DNA of 64,000 bases from an uncultured Porphyromonadaceae bacterium (GTDB lineage: Bacteria; Bacteroidota; Bacteroidia; Bacteroidales; Muribaculaceae): positions 62,001 through 126,000 of the forward strand of contig UQLO01000001.1 in NCBI GenBank assembly GCA_900541865.1. The letters run 5' to 3'. Both the position numbers and the translations under genes were made by a program. Positions within the stretch are counted from its first letter, which is position 1. Every line of letters begins with the position of its first letter. Below are positions 26,533 to 34,909 of the stretch, piece by piece. The notes under the pieces are model-generated. The model searched no databases. It saw only the letters and a list, made by a program, of their open reading frames with translations, and had not been told where the DNA came from.

Positions 26533-27231
26533 TTAGCCGAACTTGCTGATTTTGCGTAGCATCGACTCGTTGGTTACGCGGATGCGACGGCCATCGACGA
26601 TGAGTATCTTCTCGTTGACAAACGTGGTGAGTGTGCGGATTGCGTTGGAGGTGGTCATATTGGAGAGATTTGCAAGGTCCTCACGCGAGAGGTAGATGCG
26701 AAGCGTAGAGCCATCGTCCTCATAGCCATAGTTCTCCAACAACGCGATAAGAGCTTCGGCAAGGCGGCCGCGTATGTGCTTCTGTGTGAGATTTACTATG
26801 CGGGTGTCGGAGCCTCCGAGGTTGCGCGAAAGGTCGTGGATGAAAAACCAAGCCAGGTTGATGTTGTTCTGAATCAAATCCTTCACTAAGCTCAGCGGCA
26901 GAGCTCCCAACGCCGAGTTCTCAAAAGCCGCTGCCGTCGAAACATAAGGCTCGCCCGCAAAAAAAGCACGGTATCCAAAGTACTGGACCGGACGAATCAA
27001 ACGTAGAATCTGCGCTCTACCCCCTACTCCCTCCTTGTACTTCTTCACCTTTCCCTTGAAAAGGCACCACAGAAACTCCGGATCATCACCTTCGGCGTAG
27101 ATAATCTGGTTCTTCTTGAAATGGTGAATCTGGAGATTGTCGGCTATCAGTCTCTTCTCTTCCGGGCGGAGAATAGACCATATTTCGGCCATGTCTTCGT
27201 TTATTACCTTCTCGAGGGCGGTCTTTATCAT
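26533..27231 (-). CDS. Crp/Fnr family transcriptional regulator
   Basis: About 232 residues. An N-terminal cyclic-nucleotide-binding-type beta roll (about 25-130, with KNQIIYAEGDDPEFLWCLFKG split over two strands) is followed by a long dimerisation helix and a Crp-type winged helix (about 160-228, with SREDLANLSNMTTSNAIRTL). No Fnr-type N-terminal cysteine cluster is present; the ligand is unknown. ATG 27231 is preferred over ATG 27264 because the latter starts one base after the -7 box. The TAA stop directly abuts the upstream repeat field, whose CCCTTTCGCGGCCCTTTA runs into it. Confidence 0.85.
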   Translation of the reverse strand: MIKTALEKVINEDMAEIWSILRPEEKRLIADNLQIHHFKKNQIIYAEGDDPEFLWCLFKGKVKKYKEGVGGRAQILRLIRPVQYFGYRAFFAGEPYVSTAAAFENSALGALPLSLVKDLIQNNINLAWFFIHDLSRNLGGSDTRIVNLTQKHIRGRLAEALIALLENYGYEDDGSTLRIYLSREDLANLSNMTTSNAIRTLTTFVNEKILIVDGRRIRVTNESMLRKISKFG

Positions 27232-27265
27232 GAAATAATGTTGTGGAATAGTGTTGTACAACATG

Positions 27266-27297
27266 CAAAGTTATAAAAAATAACCAGCATGACCAAA
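27266..27297 (-). promoter_or_regulatory. Consensus promoter of the Crp/Fnr gene
   Basis: Minus strand: TTTG (27297-27294), 20-base spacer, TAACTTTG (27273-27266). This is an exact match to the Bacteroidetes promoter and leaves a leader of about 30 bases to ATG 27231. Confidence 0.8.
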
Positions 27298-27392
27298 CAT
27301 ATTTTCAGAATTAGGAAAAATTGACCTATTTGTTGCAAAAAAGAAGCTCCCGATTGATGACGTTAAGTCAACAATGGTAATCCGAACCGTCC

Positions 27393-28895
27393 TCAGCTAT
27401 GGGGCGGGGATTTGCAATCCCCGCCGCCCCGTTTATCCTCTCTGAGCATGGTCCGGATGCGGCAGATAGCGTACGCGGCCGAGACTCCCGTCAGAAGCCC
27501 GGTCGTCAATGCGGCCTGTTGTGCAGGCAAAGAGCACCCGGCCTGCATGCACATCAGGCACACGACGGCTCCTCCGGCGTATTCGGCAAGCACGCGACGC
27601 GAAGGCAGATAGGCATACAGCCGATAGTTCACGCCAAGGCACAGCAGCATGTAAACCACATTCTCGATTATCATGGCATAGCCAACGCCGGTAAGCCCGG
27701 CCAGCCAATATCCCGCTGCCGAGCACCCGAAAAAGAGCACATTGCCCAGTATGCCTTCCAAAAGGAAGAAGACGCGCCGATTGTCCTTGGCGAAGGTTAT
27801 GTATGCCACCGGAAAGGATGCAACCTTGAAGAATATGGCTGCCCCGAAGATGCGCACAAGGTCCGTCACGGGGAGGAAAGCCTCGGTGAGGAGGATGCGA
27901 ATAAGCAGCGGCGCTGTGAAGATAATCAGGCAGCTCAGGGCTGTCATGGCAACAACTACCAGCAAAGCCTGACGGTTGACGATGGCCGCCATGAGGCGGT
28001 TGTCGGACGAAGCCGCCGACAGTCGCGGGAAATAGTCGAGCGACAGCGCCGCTATGATGGTGCCGACATACTGCGCCGTAATACTGTTTGCGGCCTGGTA
28101 TAGGCCGACCTGGTCGAGATCGCCGACCATGCGGATCACCAAATTGAGGCCGTAGATGGCCAGTTTGCCTATCAGGTCGCCGGCGACGAGCACCATACCC
28201 ATGGCCAGCAGCCGCTTCAGCACCGCTTTGTTGTCGCGCCAGCGGAATCTCGGCGTTTCCCGGCTTTTGTATTTGCGAAGCTGCCACCAATAAAAGATGT
28301 AGAGCGACAGTGACAGCGCCACCATTGCCGGCACAATGCCGAGAGCGCCCAGCCACCAATAGAGAGGCACCCCGACGCAAAGGCCCACCGTGCTGCCCAC
28401 GATGGTGGCCCGGCTCATCTTTTTAACAAGATGCATGCCCTGCAGCACGGCGGCTTTGGCATTGGCTGCCACGGTGAAGTAGACGAACACGGCAAGCAGC
28501 ACGAACTGCCACGCATAGTCCGCCGACCCGAAGGTGATGTTGCTCAGCCAGCCCGAAAAGAGCGCTGTGAACAGTGCGCCCAACAGAGCTGTGGCCCGAG
28601 CTACTCGGACCACCAGCTGCATCATCGAAGCCAGCCGCGACCGGTCGTCGGCACTTTGGGCAACCTCGCGCACGATAGCGAGATTGAGACCCAGCGACGA
28701 CGCCTGGGTGATGGTGCCGGCCGACGACGTGAAGAGCGAGGAAATGCCCATGCCGTCCGGACCCAGAAAGATGGCCACGAACTTGCCGCGCACCACGTTG
28801 GCCAGTATCTGGAAAATCTGGACACCCCCGAGTATGGAGGTGTTGCGCAGTATGCTGCGGACGCTGTTGTCTTTTTTGCTAAGCTCCTGGCTCAT
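27393..28895 (-). CDS. Oligosaccharide flippase family (PST/Wzx-like) membrane protein
   Basis: A 500-residue polytopic protein with roughly 12-14 membrane helices. The N-terminus (RSILRNTSILGGVQIFQIL and NVVRGKFVAIFLGPDGMG) matches polysaccharide-transport flippases such as WzxE-type O-antigen translocases, which move lipid-linked glycan across the inner membrane. The last dozen codons (GGGDCKSPPHS) are encoded by the palindromic repeat at 27398-27424, so the natural C-terminus was probably replaced when the repeat arrived. It follows the EnvC-like gene by 13 bases on the same strand. Confidence 0.8.
   Translation of the reverse strand: MSQELSKKDNSVRSILRNTSILGGVQIFQILANVVRGKFVAIFLGPDGMGISSLFTSSAGTITQASSLGLNLAIVREVAQSADDRSRLASMMQLVVRVARATALLGALFTALFSGWLSNITFGSADYAWQFVLLAVFVYFTVAANAKAAVLQGMHLVKKMSRATIVGSTVGLCVGVPLYWWLGALGIVPAMVALSLSLYIFYWWQLRKYKSRETPRFRWRDNKAVLKRLLAMGMVLVAGDLIGKLAIYGLNLVIRMVGDLDQVGLYQAANSITAQYVGTIIAALSLDYFPRLSAASSDNRLMAAIVNRQALLVVVAMTALSCLIIFTAPLLIRILLTEAFLPVTDLVRIFGAAIFFKVASFPVAYITFAKDNRRVFFLLEGILGNVLFFGCSAAGYWLAGLTGVGYAMIIENVVYMLLCLGVNYRLYAYLPSRRVLAEYAGGAVVCLMCMQAGCSLPAQQAALTTGLLTGVSAAYAICRIRTMLREDKRGGGDCKSPPHS
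27398..27424 (+). repeat. TATGGG-lead palindrome inside flippase 3' end
   Basis: TATGGG followed by GCGGGGATT, loop TGC, AATCCCCGC. It lies within the last codons of the flippase gene on the opposite strand and encodes its tail GDCKSPPHS. Confidence 0.85.
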
Positions 28896-28908
28896 CGGGC
28901 GGGGTGTG

Positions 28909-30267
28909 TCAGCGCAGCCACTGCCGCGGGTCCAGTTTTTCTTTTTCGTGCCTTACCTCGAAGTGAAGGCGGGTGCCGTGGTCGTCGCCCGGCGTGCTGT
29001 GGATTGTTCCCAGCGCCTGGCCGGCAGCGACATAGTCGCCCTTGCGAACGGCGAGGGTTTCAAGGCCGGCATAGACGGTGAGATACTCGCCGTGGCGCAG
29101 GAGCACAACATTGCGGAAGCCGTCCATCAGTATCACCATCGAAACCGTTCCTTCGTGGACCGCAACGGCCTTCGCACCGGGCCGACCCTCAATATCGATG
29201 CCGTTGTTCTGCACTTCAACGCGGGAGTATTCGGTGTGGGTGCGTCGGCCGAAGTTGCTTACTATGGAAGCGTCGCCCTGCACGGGCATGGGCAGGCTCC
29301 CCTTGGCCCCGCGGAAGGAGGCCGTAAGTTCATCGGCCGATTTGCGTGCGCTCGCCGGCGCGCTCGGAGCGGGCTGCGGTGCCGGCTGAGCTTGCCGCTG
29401 AGGCTGAGGCGTCGGCTGTTGCTGCTGCTGTTGTTGTGCTTGCTGCTCGGCGCGCCGGCGCGCTTCCTCCTGGGCGCGACGACGTTCCTCGGCTTCGCGG
29501 GCTCGGCGCTCTTCCTCCAGCCGGCGTGCTTCGGCCTCCTCGGCCTCTATGGCCGCGGAGAGTTCGTTGTCGAGGGCTGCCATCTGCCGACGCTGGTTTT
29601 CAAGCACATTGTTTAGCTCGCGCGAATGACGCCGAAGCTCCTCTATAACCTCGTTGGCCTCGGCGCGGTCGGCTTCGAGGCGCCGCCGCTGAGCGGCAAG
29701 CGTGCTCCGGGTTGCGGCAAGCCGGTTGCGCGTGGAGTCCAATCGCTCGCCGGCGCTCTGCAGTCTCTGGCGCTCTGCCCGCAGGCGCTCGCCTTCGTGA
29801 ACATTCCAGGCGGCAATGTCGCCAAGAAAGCGCATACGCCGAACGGCCTGACGGAAGCTCTCGGAAGCGAAAATGAAGGCAAGCGGCGAGGCCGACACAC
29901 GCTGGCGACGAATGGCGTTCAGCGACGCCTGATAGGACCGGTCGAGCCGCTCTACGCGCTCTGTGAGGACGGCCACGCTGTCGGTGAGCGCCTGCGCCCG
30001 GCGCCCTATGGAGTCGGCCCGCGCCGAAAGCACGCTCTCGCGCTGCTGCGACCGCTCAATCTGCGCGCCGAGGCTTTCGAGCCGGTTGAGCTGACGGCGT
30101 GTCTCCTCCTCGGCCGACTGTATGCGCTGCCGAGTGGCTGCCTGGTCGCGCGCGGTGCGTGTCCGCTCGCGTCGCACTGCCGTCGATGTGCGCCGTGCCC
30201 AAGCCTGCTCACCACACAATGACAGAGTGAGCAGCAGCAGTAGGGTCAGGGCGAGGCGGCGCAGCAT
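28909..30267 (-). CDS. EnvC-like murein hydrolase activator (degenerate LytM)
   Basis: A 452-residue protein with a signal peptide, an extended coiled coil (about 25-255), a Q/P-rich linker (about 275-310) and a C-terminal LytM/M23 fold (about 337-452). Zinc ligands are incomplete: the first M23 histidine is N354 in VQNNGIDI, and the H-x-H pair is reduced to R433-L-H435 in RLHFEVR. Such loss is typical of EnvC/NlpD proteins that activate amidases rather than cleave peptidoglycan. It overlaps the DUF4292 stop by one base (TAATG). Confidence 0.85.
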   Translation of the reverse strand: MLRRLALTLLLLLTLSLCGEQAWARRTSTAVRRERTRTARDQAATRQRIQSAEEETRRQLNRLESLGAQIERSQQRESVLSARADSIGRRAQALTDSVAVLTERVERLDRSYQASLNAIRRQRVSASPLAFIFASESFRQAVRRMRFLGDIAAWNVHEGERLRAERQRLQSAGERLDSTRNRLAATRSTLAAQRRRLEADRAEANEVIEELRRHSRELNNVLENQRRQMAALDNELSAAIEAEEAEARRLEEERRAREAEERRRAQEEARRRAEQQAQQQQQQQPTPQPQRQAQPAPQPAPSAPASARKSADELTASFRGAKGSLPMPVQGDASIVSNFGRRTHTEYSRVEVQNNGIDIEGRPGAKAVAVHEGTVSMVILMDGFRNVVLLRHGEYLTVYAGLETLAVRKGDYVAAGQALGTIHSTPGDDHGTRLHFEVRHEKEKLDPRQWLR

Positions 30268-31148
30268 TATAGGCTTCGGAGTAGGGAGATTAGTTTGGGA
30301 GTGTCGATAATGCGGTATCCTTCAGGAATTTCGGGTACACTCACTGAAGCATTTTTATTCCATTTGGCCTGCGAGGGGGTCCACCTGAAAGCGGCCTCGA
30401 GGGCGTGGCTGCCATAGCGGGCATCGATGTCGACCTTCTCGGGAACAAGCCCGAAGGGGGTAGTCTGAGGTTGGAGCATCCGGATTTCTACACCCCCGCC
30501 GGCCTCCACGCTGATTTGGCTCAGTCGCACGTCGATATTGCCGTCGGCGTCGGCCGGTTCTTCAACGGCAGTGAACACCAGCGGCCGGTTGCCGCGCTTT
30601 GCTGCCAGAGTCCAACTCCTGCCGCCCTCCAGGGCTGCCATGTTGAACTGCTTGCGCATCGATTCGGTGGCCTGTCCGCTGCCGGGTATGAAAAGGCGTC
30701 CCAACAGGGCGCACTGCAGGTCGGCGACATTCATACCGGTGTAGTGTGCAAAAAGGTCCATACTTTCGCGATATGCTATTCGCAAAGGCTTGGAAATAAG
30801 TACAATCTCAGTGGGCGTAATGTAGAGTTTTGCAGCCTCGAAGCCGAATTTGCGCAGCGTCACGGCGATGACTTGTCCGTTGACCATCACTGCTTTGCCC
30901 GAGGCCGAAAAATGTGTGGGCTGCTCAAGCTCTATCTTGACCGGTATCTCAACATCCTGCCAGTCCTTATATGAGTCCACAAGGGTCGAATATGCTTCGG
31001 CCGGGCTGAAGTTCACCTCCTGTGTGGGTGTGATTTCCGGTGCTACGGTGCTTCGACCGGAGCGGCAGCTCCAGAGGCCTGTCAGGGCCACACACAATGC
31101 GATGGCCAGACAGGTTGTTGTGTATTTGCGTTTCAAAAACTTTGTCAT
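30267..31148 (-). CDS. DUF4292 lipoprotein
   Basis: A 293-residue protein with signal peptide and a lipobox GLWSC (C28). The mature region is a beta-rich LolA/LolB-like half barrel, with VEIPVKIELEQPTHFSASGKA split across paired strands and a LGRLFIPGS motif. DUF4292 proteins in Bacteroidetes sit beside TPR and EnvC-like genes, as here, and may help deliver lipoproteins or assemble the outer membrane. Overlaps TPR gene by four bases and EnvC-like by one, so co-translation is likely. Confidence 0.8.
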   Translation of the reverse strand: MTKFLKRKYTTTCLAIALCVALTGLWSCRSGRSTVAPEITPTQEVNFSPAEAYSTLVDSYKDWQDVEIPVKIELEQPTHFSASGKAVMVNGQVIAVTLRKFGFEAAKLYITPTEIVLISKPLRIAYRESMDLFAHYTGMNVADLQCALLGRLFIPGSGQATESMRKQFNMAALEGGRSWTLAAKRGNRPLVFTAVEEPADADGNIDVRLSQISVEAGGGVEIRMLQPQTTPFGLVPEKVDIDARYGSHALEAAFRWTPSQAKWNKNASVSVPEIPEGYRIIDTPKLISLLRSL

Positions 31149-32968
31149 TCGTAATAATAGGCTTTGGCGTCGACCTTGCGGCGTAGCAACTCGTCATCGG
31201 GATTCAGCTCCAGGGCTTCCTTCCAGAACTCAAGCGCTTCGGCGGGCCGGCCGCACATATAATATATATCGCCGGCGTGGCTGAATATCTCGTAGTGTGT
31301 CTGCTCGGGAGCCGTACTCTCCTCCGCCACCTCCTCAGGCTCTTCGTGGTCCTCTCCGGAAGCATTGCCGGCTCGCATGGAGGCTACGGCGCGGTCTATG
31401 AGCTCCTTGGCGCGGTCGAAGTCGCGCTTGCGGAACATTATCCAGGCGTAAGTATCGAGGAAGGTGGCGTTTTCCGGCTCCGCGGCGCAGGCTATGGAGG
31501 CGTAGACCTCGGCGCGGGGCAGGTCACCCCCGTTTTCGGCCATATAATAAGCGGCATTGTTGAGCGCCAGATAGTTTTCGGCATCCAGGGCCACCGCATG
31601 CTCATAATTGACCAACGCACTGTCGACATTCTCGATGGTTGCGAAAATATCGGCTTTTATGGCGAATATCTGGGCCACTGCCTTGGAGTTGTGGCCGGGC
31701 AAAACCTTGATGCTGTCGAGCACTGTCAGTGCCTGTTGGTACTCCTGATTTCTATACAGACCGGAGGCTCCTATGAGTCCGGCATAGATATCGGAGGGGA
31801 AACGTTGAAGAGCCTGGCGGCCATAGGCGGTGGCCGTACTGTCGGAACCGGCGTGAGAGCTGGATTGAATCAGCCTGTCCCAGGCATTCTGGTCCGACGG
31901 GTCCAGAGCCACACTGTAGCTGTACTGCTCGGCGCTCTCGGCATAGCGCTCCATCGTGCCCAGATACTCCCCGTAGAGATTGTGGAGCGAGGCCTCGCCC
32001 GGATTGGCTTCCTGGAAGACGCCGAAGAGGCGCAGTATATTGCCGGTGTCGGTGGTGTCCGAAGCGAAGGTGCGAAGATAGTCAACGAAAAGATTGAACT
32101 TCTCGCCGTACTCCAGGGTGGGACTCTCCAAGGCCAGTTCAACTTCACGCCGGAAATTAACGGTATCCTCTGTCATGGCGTACATGCGGGCCCGCATACG
32201 CCGAACGGTGCCGTTGTCCGGAGCGAGAGCCGCCGCGCGGTCGAGCGCTGTGGTCGCGGAGTCGGTGCACCCCAAAATGCTGTATATTCCGCTCGAAAAG
32301 AGCAGCGCCTGGATGTTGGCCGGAGCGGCCGCGTTAAGGCGGTTGAGTTCGTTGAAGATGGCCGCCGAGTCGTTCATCGCCGCCAGTGCCTGTATTTTCT
32401 TCTCTGAGAGAGGAACGCTGGCCGGTTGTGTAAGCTGAAGGCGGTCGAACAATTCGATTGCACGAAGCATGGAGGTGGTGTCGTCCTGAGTGCCGCCCTT
32501 GGCCGTGTAGAGCATGGCCATATTTATCGCCGGGTCGGTCCGGCTGGGTTGCAGCGAGTCGAGGAGTTGCCAGGCCGCCAGAGCGTCGTCGTAGCGGTAG
32601 AGATTGCCGGCGGCGGTGGTGAATACGTCGGCATAGTGTGCCTCCAGGGGCTTGGCGTAGAAGCGCGTCTTAAGTCGGTCGTAAGCTTTGTTGAGAGCGG
32701 ACGAATCGCGGGCAAGGCCGATTTCAATCTCGGCCACCGAGCCGTTGATGTAGGGATTCGACGGGTCAAGAGCAGCCGCACGGCGCTGAAGCATGTAGTA
32801 GTCGGCCATCCGGCCGTCGTCGGTATAGTTGGCGCTCTCGATAAAGATGTAGCGCGCCTTCAAAGCATCGTCGGCCGCTACGCCGCGATTCTTCCGGGCC
32901 TGAGCCGCCGGCACTGCCGACAGCAAAAGAGCCAGAAGGATTATATAGAGCGATGAATGTCTGTGCAT
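31145..32968 (-). CDS. Tetratricopeptide repeat protein, exported
   Basis: About 607 residues. A signal peptide (LYIILLALLLSAVPAAQA) is followed by a superhelix of at least ten TPR-like helix pairs; clear repeats include DPSDQNAWDRLIQ, AENYLALNNAAYYM and NPDDELLRRKVDA. The last repeats sit after a charged, E-rich linker (about 535-560). TPR proteins scaffold complexes; here the neighbours suggest outer-membrane or cell-wall work. The start at 32968 is chosen over an upstream in-frame ATG at 33076 that lies inside dut. Confidence 0.85.
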   Translation of the reverse strand: MHRHSSLYIILLALLLSAVPAAQARKNRGVAADDALKARYIFIESANYTDDGRMADYYMLQRRAAALDPSNPYINGSVAEIEIGLARDSSALNKAYDRLKTRFYAKPLEAHYADVFTTAAGNLYRYDDALAAWQLLDSLQPSRTDPAINMAMLYTAKGGTQDDTTSMLRAIELFDRLQLTQPASVPLSEKKIQALAAMNDSAAIFNELNRLNAAAPANIQALLFSSGIYSILGCTDSATTALDRAAALAPDNGTVRRMRARMYAMTEDTVNFRREVELALESPTLEYGEKFNLFVDYLRTFASDTTDTGNILRLFGVFQEANPGEASLHNLYGEYLGTMERYAESAEQYSYSVALDPSDQNAWDRLIQSSSHAGSDSTATAYGRQALQRFPSDIYAGLIGASGLYRNQEYQQALTVLDSIKVLPGHNSKAVAQIFAIKADIFATIENVDSALVNYEHAVALDAENYLALNNAAYYMAENGGDLPRAEVYASIACAAEPENATFLDTYAWIMFRKRDFDRAKELIDRAVASMRAGNASGEDHEEPEEVAEESTAPEQTHYEIFSHAGDIYYMCGRPAEALEFWKEALELNPDDELLRRKVDAKAYYYE

Positions 32969-33003
32969 GCGGGGAAAGAGTGTGTTGTTGAGGAGGAGCT
33001 TAT

Positions 33004-33474
33004 TCACTTGACGCCGGTATGGCCGAAGCCACCTTCGCCGCGGAAGGTTTTGTCCAAGTCTCCGACGGGCTTCCACTGCACCGCGCTGTAGCGTGCAAGC
33101 ACCATCTGGGCTATCCTATCGCCGTCGTTGACGACGAAAGGCTCCCGGGAGAGATTGACGAGTATCACGCCTATTTCGCCGCGATAGTCGGCGTCGATGG
33201 TGCCGGGGCTGTTGAGCAGCGTGATGCCCGACCGCAGTGCCAGGCCGCTGCGAGGCCGAAGCTGCATCTCGTAGCCTCGCGGAAGCTGTATGCGAAGACC
33301 CGTCGGGATTAGTGCGCGCTCGCCCGGTCCGATTTCAACGGGTTCGGCAAGGTAGGCCCGCACATCCATTCCGGCGGAGTCCGGCGTGGAGTATTCGGGA
33401 AGTCGTCCGGAAGCGTCGCTGACGGGAATTAGCACCGTTTCCGGCTCGGTATATGCGTTTTCTGTCTGATTCAT
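33004..33474 (-). CDS. dut: dUTP diphosphatase
   Basis: A 156-residue trimeric dUTPase that hydrolyses dUTP to dUMP. All five motifs are present: SAGMDVRA, RPRSGLALRSG, GTIDADYRGEIGVI, RIAQMVLAR and the C-terminal RGEGGFGHTG. The active-site D and Y lie in motif 3. It overlaps the preceding small secreted protein gene by four bases. Confidence 0.95.
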   Translation of the reverse strand: MNQTENAYTEPETVLIPVSDASGRLPEYSTPDSAGMDVRAYLAEPVEIGPGERALIPTGLRIQLPRGYEMQLRPRSGLALRSGITLLNSPGTIDADYRGEIGVILVNLSREPFVVNDGDRIAQMVLARYSAVQWKPVGDLDKTFRGEGGFGHTGVK

Positions 33475-33839
33475 AAGCTTATGCGGCGGGTTGTGTTGTC
33501 GGCCTTCAGAATGTAGATTCCTCGGGCATTCATCTGCAGGCGCACCGTGCCGGCCTGTATCTGCTTCTGGGTGATTAGCTGACCCAGGATGGAGAATACC
33601 TGCACGTTGACGGCCCTGTCGGATGTTATAACAACTGAACCGCCCTCAAGGATTGAAACCTCAAGCTCAGGGGCACTGTTCTGCGCTATGGGAGCCGGGT
33701 CGCACACTGTCACCACCTCCCACACGGGCTTGCGGGGCACCGGTGCCGGCGCCGTCTGCGCCATCGCTCCGGCGGCAAGCCAGAGGAAAGCGGTCAGAAG
33801 CAGAACGCGAAGGGGGTGAAAGTGGCGCATAGGTTTCAT
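33471..33839 (-). CDS. Tiny secreted protein: signal peptide plus sorting-tail-like domain
   Basis: A 122-residue protein. A signal peptide (LRVLLLTAFLWLAAGAMAQ) is followed by a short proline-rich stretch and then, from about residue 62 to the end, a sequence resembling a type IX secretion C-terminal sorting domain: VQVFSILGQLITQKQI and a GIYILKADN ending. There is no passenger domain. The start at 33839 overlaps the asparaginase stop by four bases; longer upstream open frame is antisense noise from that gene. Function unknown; it could be an isolated sorting domain or a small surface-attached adaptor. Confidence 0.65.
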   Translation of the reverse strand: MKPMRHFHPLRVLLLTAFLWLAAGAMAQTAPAPVPRKPVWEVVTVCDPAPIAQNSAPELEVSILEGGSVVITSDRAVNVQVFSILGQLITQKQIQAGTVRLQMNARGIYILKADNTTRRISL

Positions 33840-34876
33840 TTTGCGGATGTTATTGTCATTTCGCCGGCTATAGGCCGCACAAAGTGCTCGCGGACTTCGG
33901 CGGAGCTGAGGCCGCGTCCGAAGAGGTGCATCATCTTGGCGATGGCGGCCTCGAAGGTGATGTCGTAGCCCGATATTACGCCGGTGCCGGTCAGCATGTC
34001 GCCCGTGAGGTAGCGCTTGGGGTGCACACCGCCGTTTACGCACTGCGTCACATTGACCATCACCACCCCGGATTCCACCGTGCGCCGTACTGCGTCCAAA
34101 AACCACGGGTCGGTCGGTGCATTGCCCGTGCCGTAGGTGCGCAGCACGATGCCCTTTATGCCGGGCGTATTCAGCAAGTGGTTGAATATACGCTCATTGA
34201 GTCCCGGAAAGAGGTCGATGGCCGTCACGTTGGTGTCCATTTCGGGATAAACCCGGAGCGGGCCTTCTACGTGGTGATGCTCGAGCGACTCACGCTTGAA
34301 CTGTATGCCCAGACCTATCTTGGCCAACTCGGGATAGTTGTTGCTGCGGAAGGCGTTGAAGTTGTCGGCCGACCGCTTTGTGGAGCGGTTGCCACGCCAA
34401 AGGTAGTTCTCGAAGAGTATGGCCACCTCGCGTACTGTCGGTGTGCCGTCGGATTCGCGGCTGGCTGCTATCTGGAGCGCGGTGATGAGGTTTTCCTCGC
34501 CGTCGGTTCTCACCTCGCCGATGGGTAGCTGCGAGCCCGTGATTATCACCGGTTTGTCGAGATTCTGGAGCATGAACGACAGCGCCGATGCCGTGTAGGC
34601 CATTGTGTCGGTGCCGTGCAGCACAACGAAGCCGTCGTACTTGTCGTAGTTCTCTGCAATACTGCTCACCATGCTGCGCCAATGCTCCACGTTCATATTG
34701 GCCGAGTCGATCGGCGGGTTGAACTGGATATTGTCGATTTCATAGTCCAGCATCTTGATCTTGGGCACATTCTCCATCAGGTGGGAGAAATCGAACGGTT
34801 CGAGAGCCTTCGTGCTCGGGTTCTCGATCATTCCGATGGTGCCGCCGGTGTAAACGATAAGTATCCTTGGCTGCAT
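33836..34876 (-). CDS. ansA: Type I (cytoplasmic) L-asparaginase
   Basis: A 346-residue protein. The first active-site loop is YTGGTIGM with nucleophile T13; the second is VLHGTDTMAY; and TGSQLPIGEVRTD matches the type I family. It hydrolyses asparagine to aspartate and ammonia. No signal peptide is present. It is first in a run of seven genes on the minus strand, all separated by short gaps or overlaps. Confidence 0.9.
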   Translation of the reverse strand: MQPRILIVYTGGTIGMIENPSTKALEPFDFSHLMENVPKIKMLDYEIDNIQFNPPIDSANMNVEHWRSMVSSIAENYDKYDGFVVLHGTDTMAYTASALSFMLQNLDKPVIITGSQLPIGEVRTDGEENLITALQIAASRESDGTPTVREVAILFENYLWRGNRSTKRSADNFNAFRSNNYPELAKIGLGIQFKRESLEHHHVEGPLRVYPEMDTNVTAIDLFPGLNERIFNHLLNTPGIKGIVLRTYGTGNAPTDPWFLDAVRRTVESGVVMVNVTQCVNGGVHPKRYLTGDMLTGTGVISGYDITFEAAIAKMMHLFGRGLSSAEVREHFVRPIAGEMTITSAK

Positions 34877-34909
34877 TGCGCGTGAGATGAGTTAGTTATG
34901 TCTTTATTT

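Noticed and set aside
25998..26559. Open frames of 100-180 codons on both strands in the repeat field
   Set aside because: They are low-complexity translations of the repeat units (for example repeated ELPARKPRKG), present in several frames at once, with no start context or family match.
26533..27424. Insertion sequence bounded by the inverted palindromes around the Crp gene
   Set aside because: The internal gene is a regulator with its own consensus promoter; no transposase and no target-site duplication is visible, and the palindromes have other family members outside the interval.
28909..30267. Active M23 endopeptidase
   Set aside because: Key zinc-ligand positions are N354 and R433 instead of histidine.
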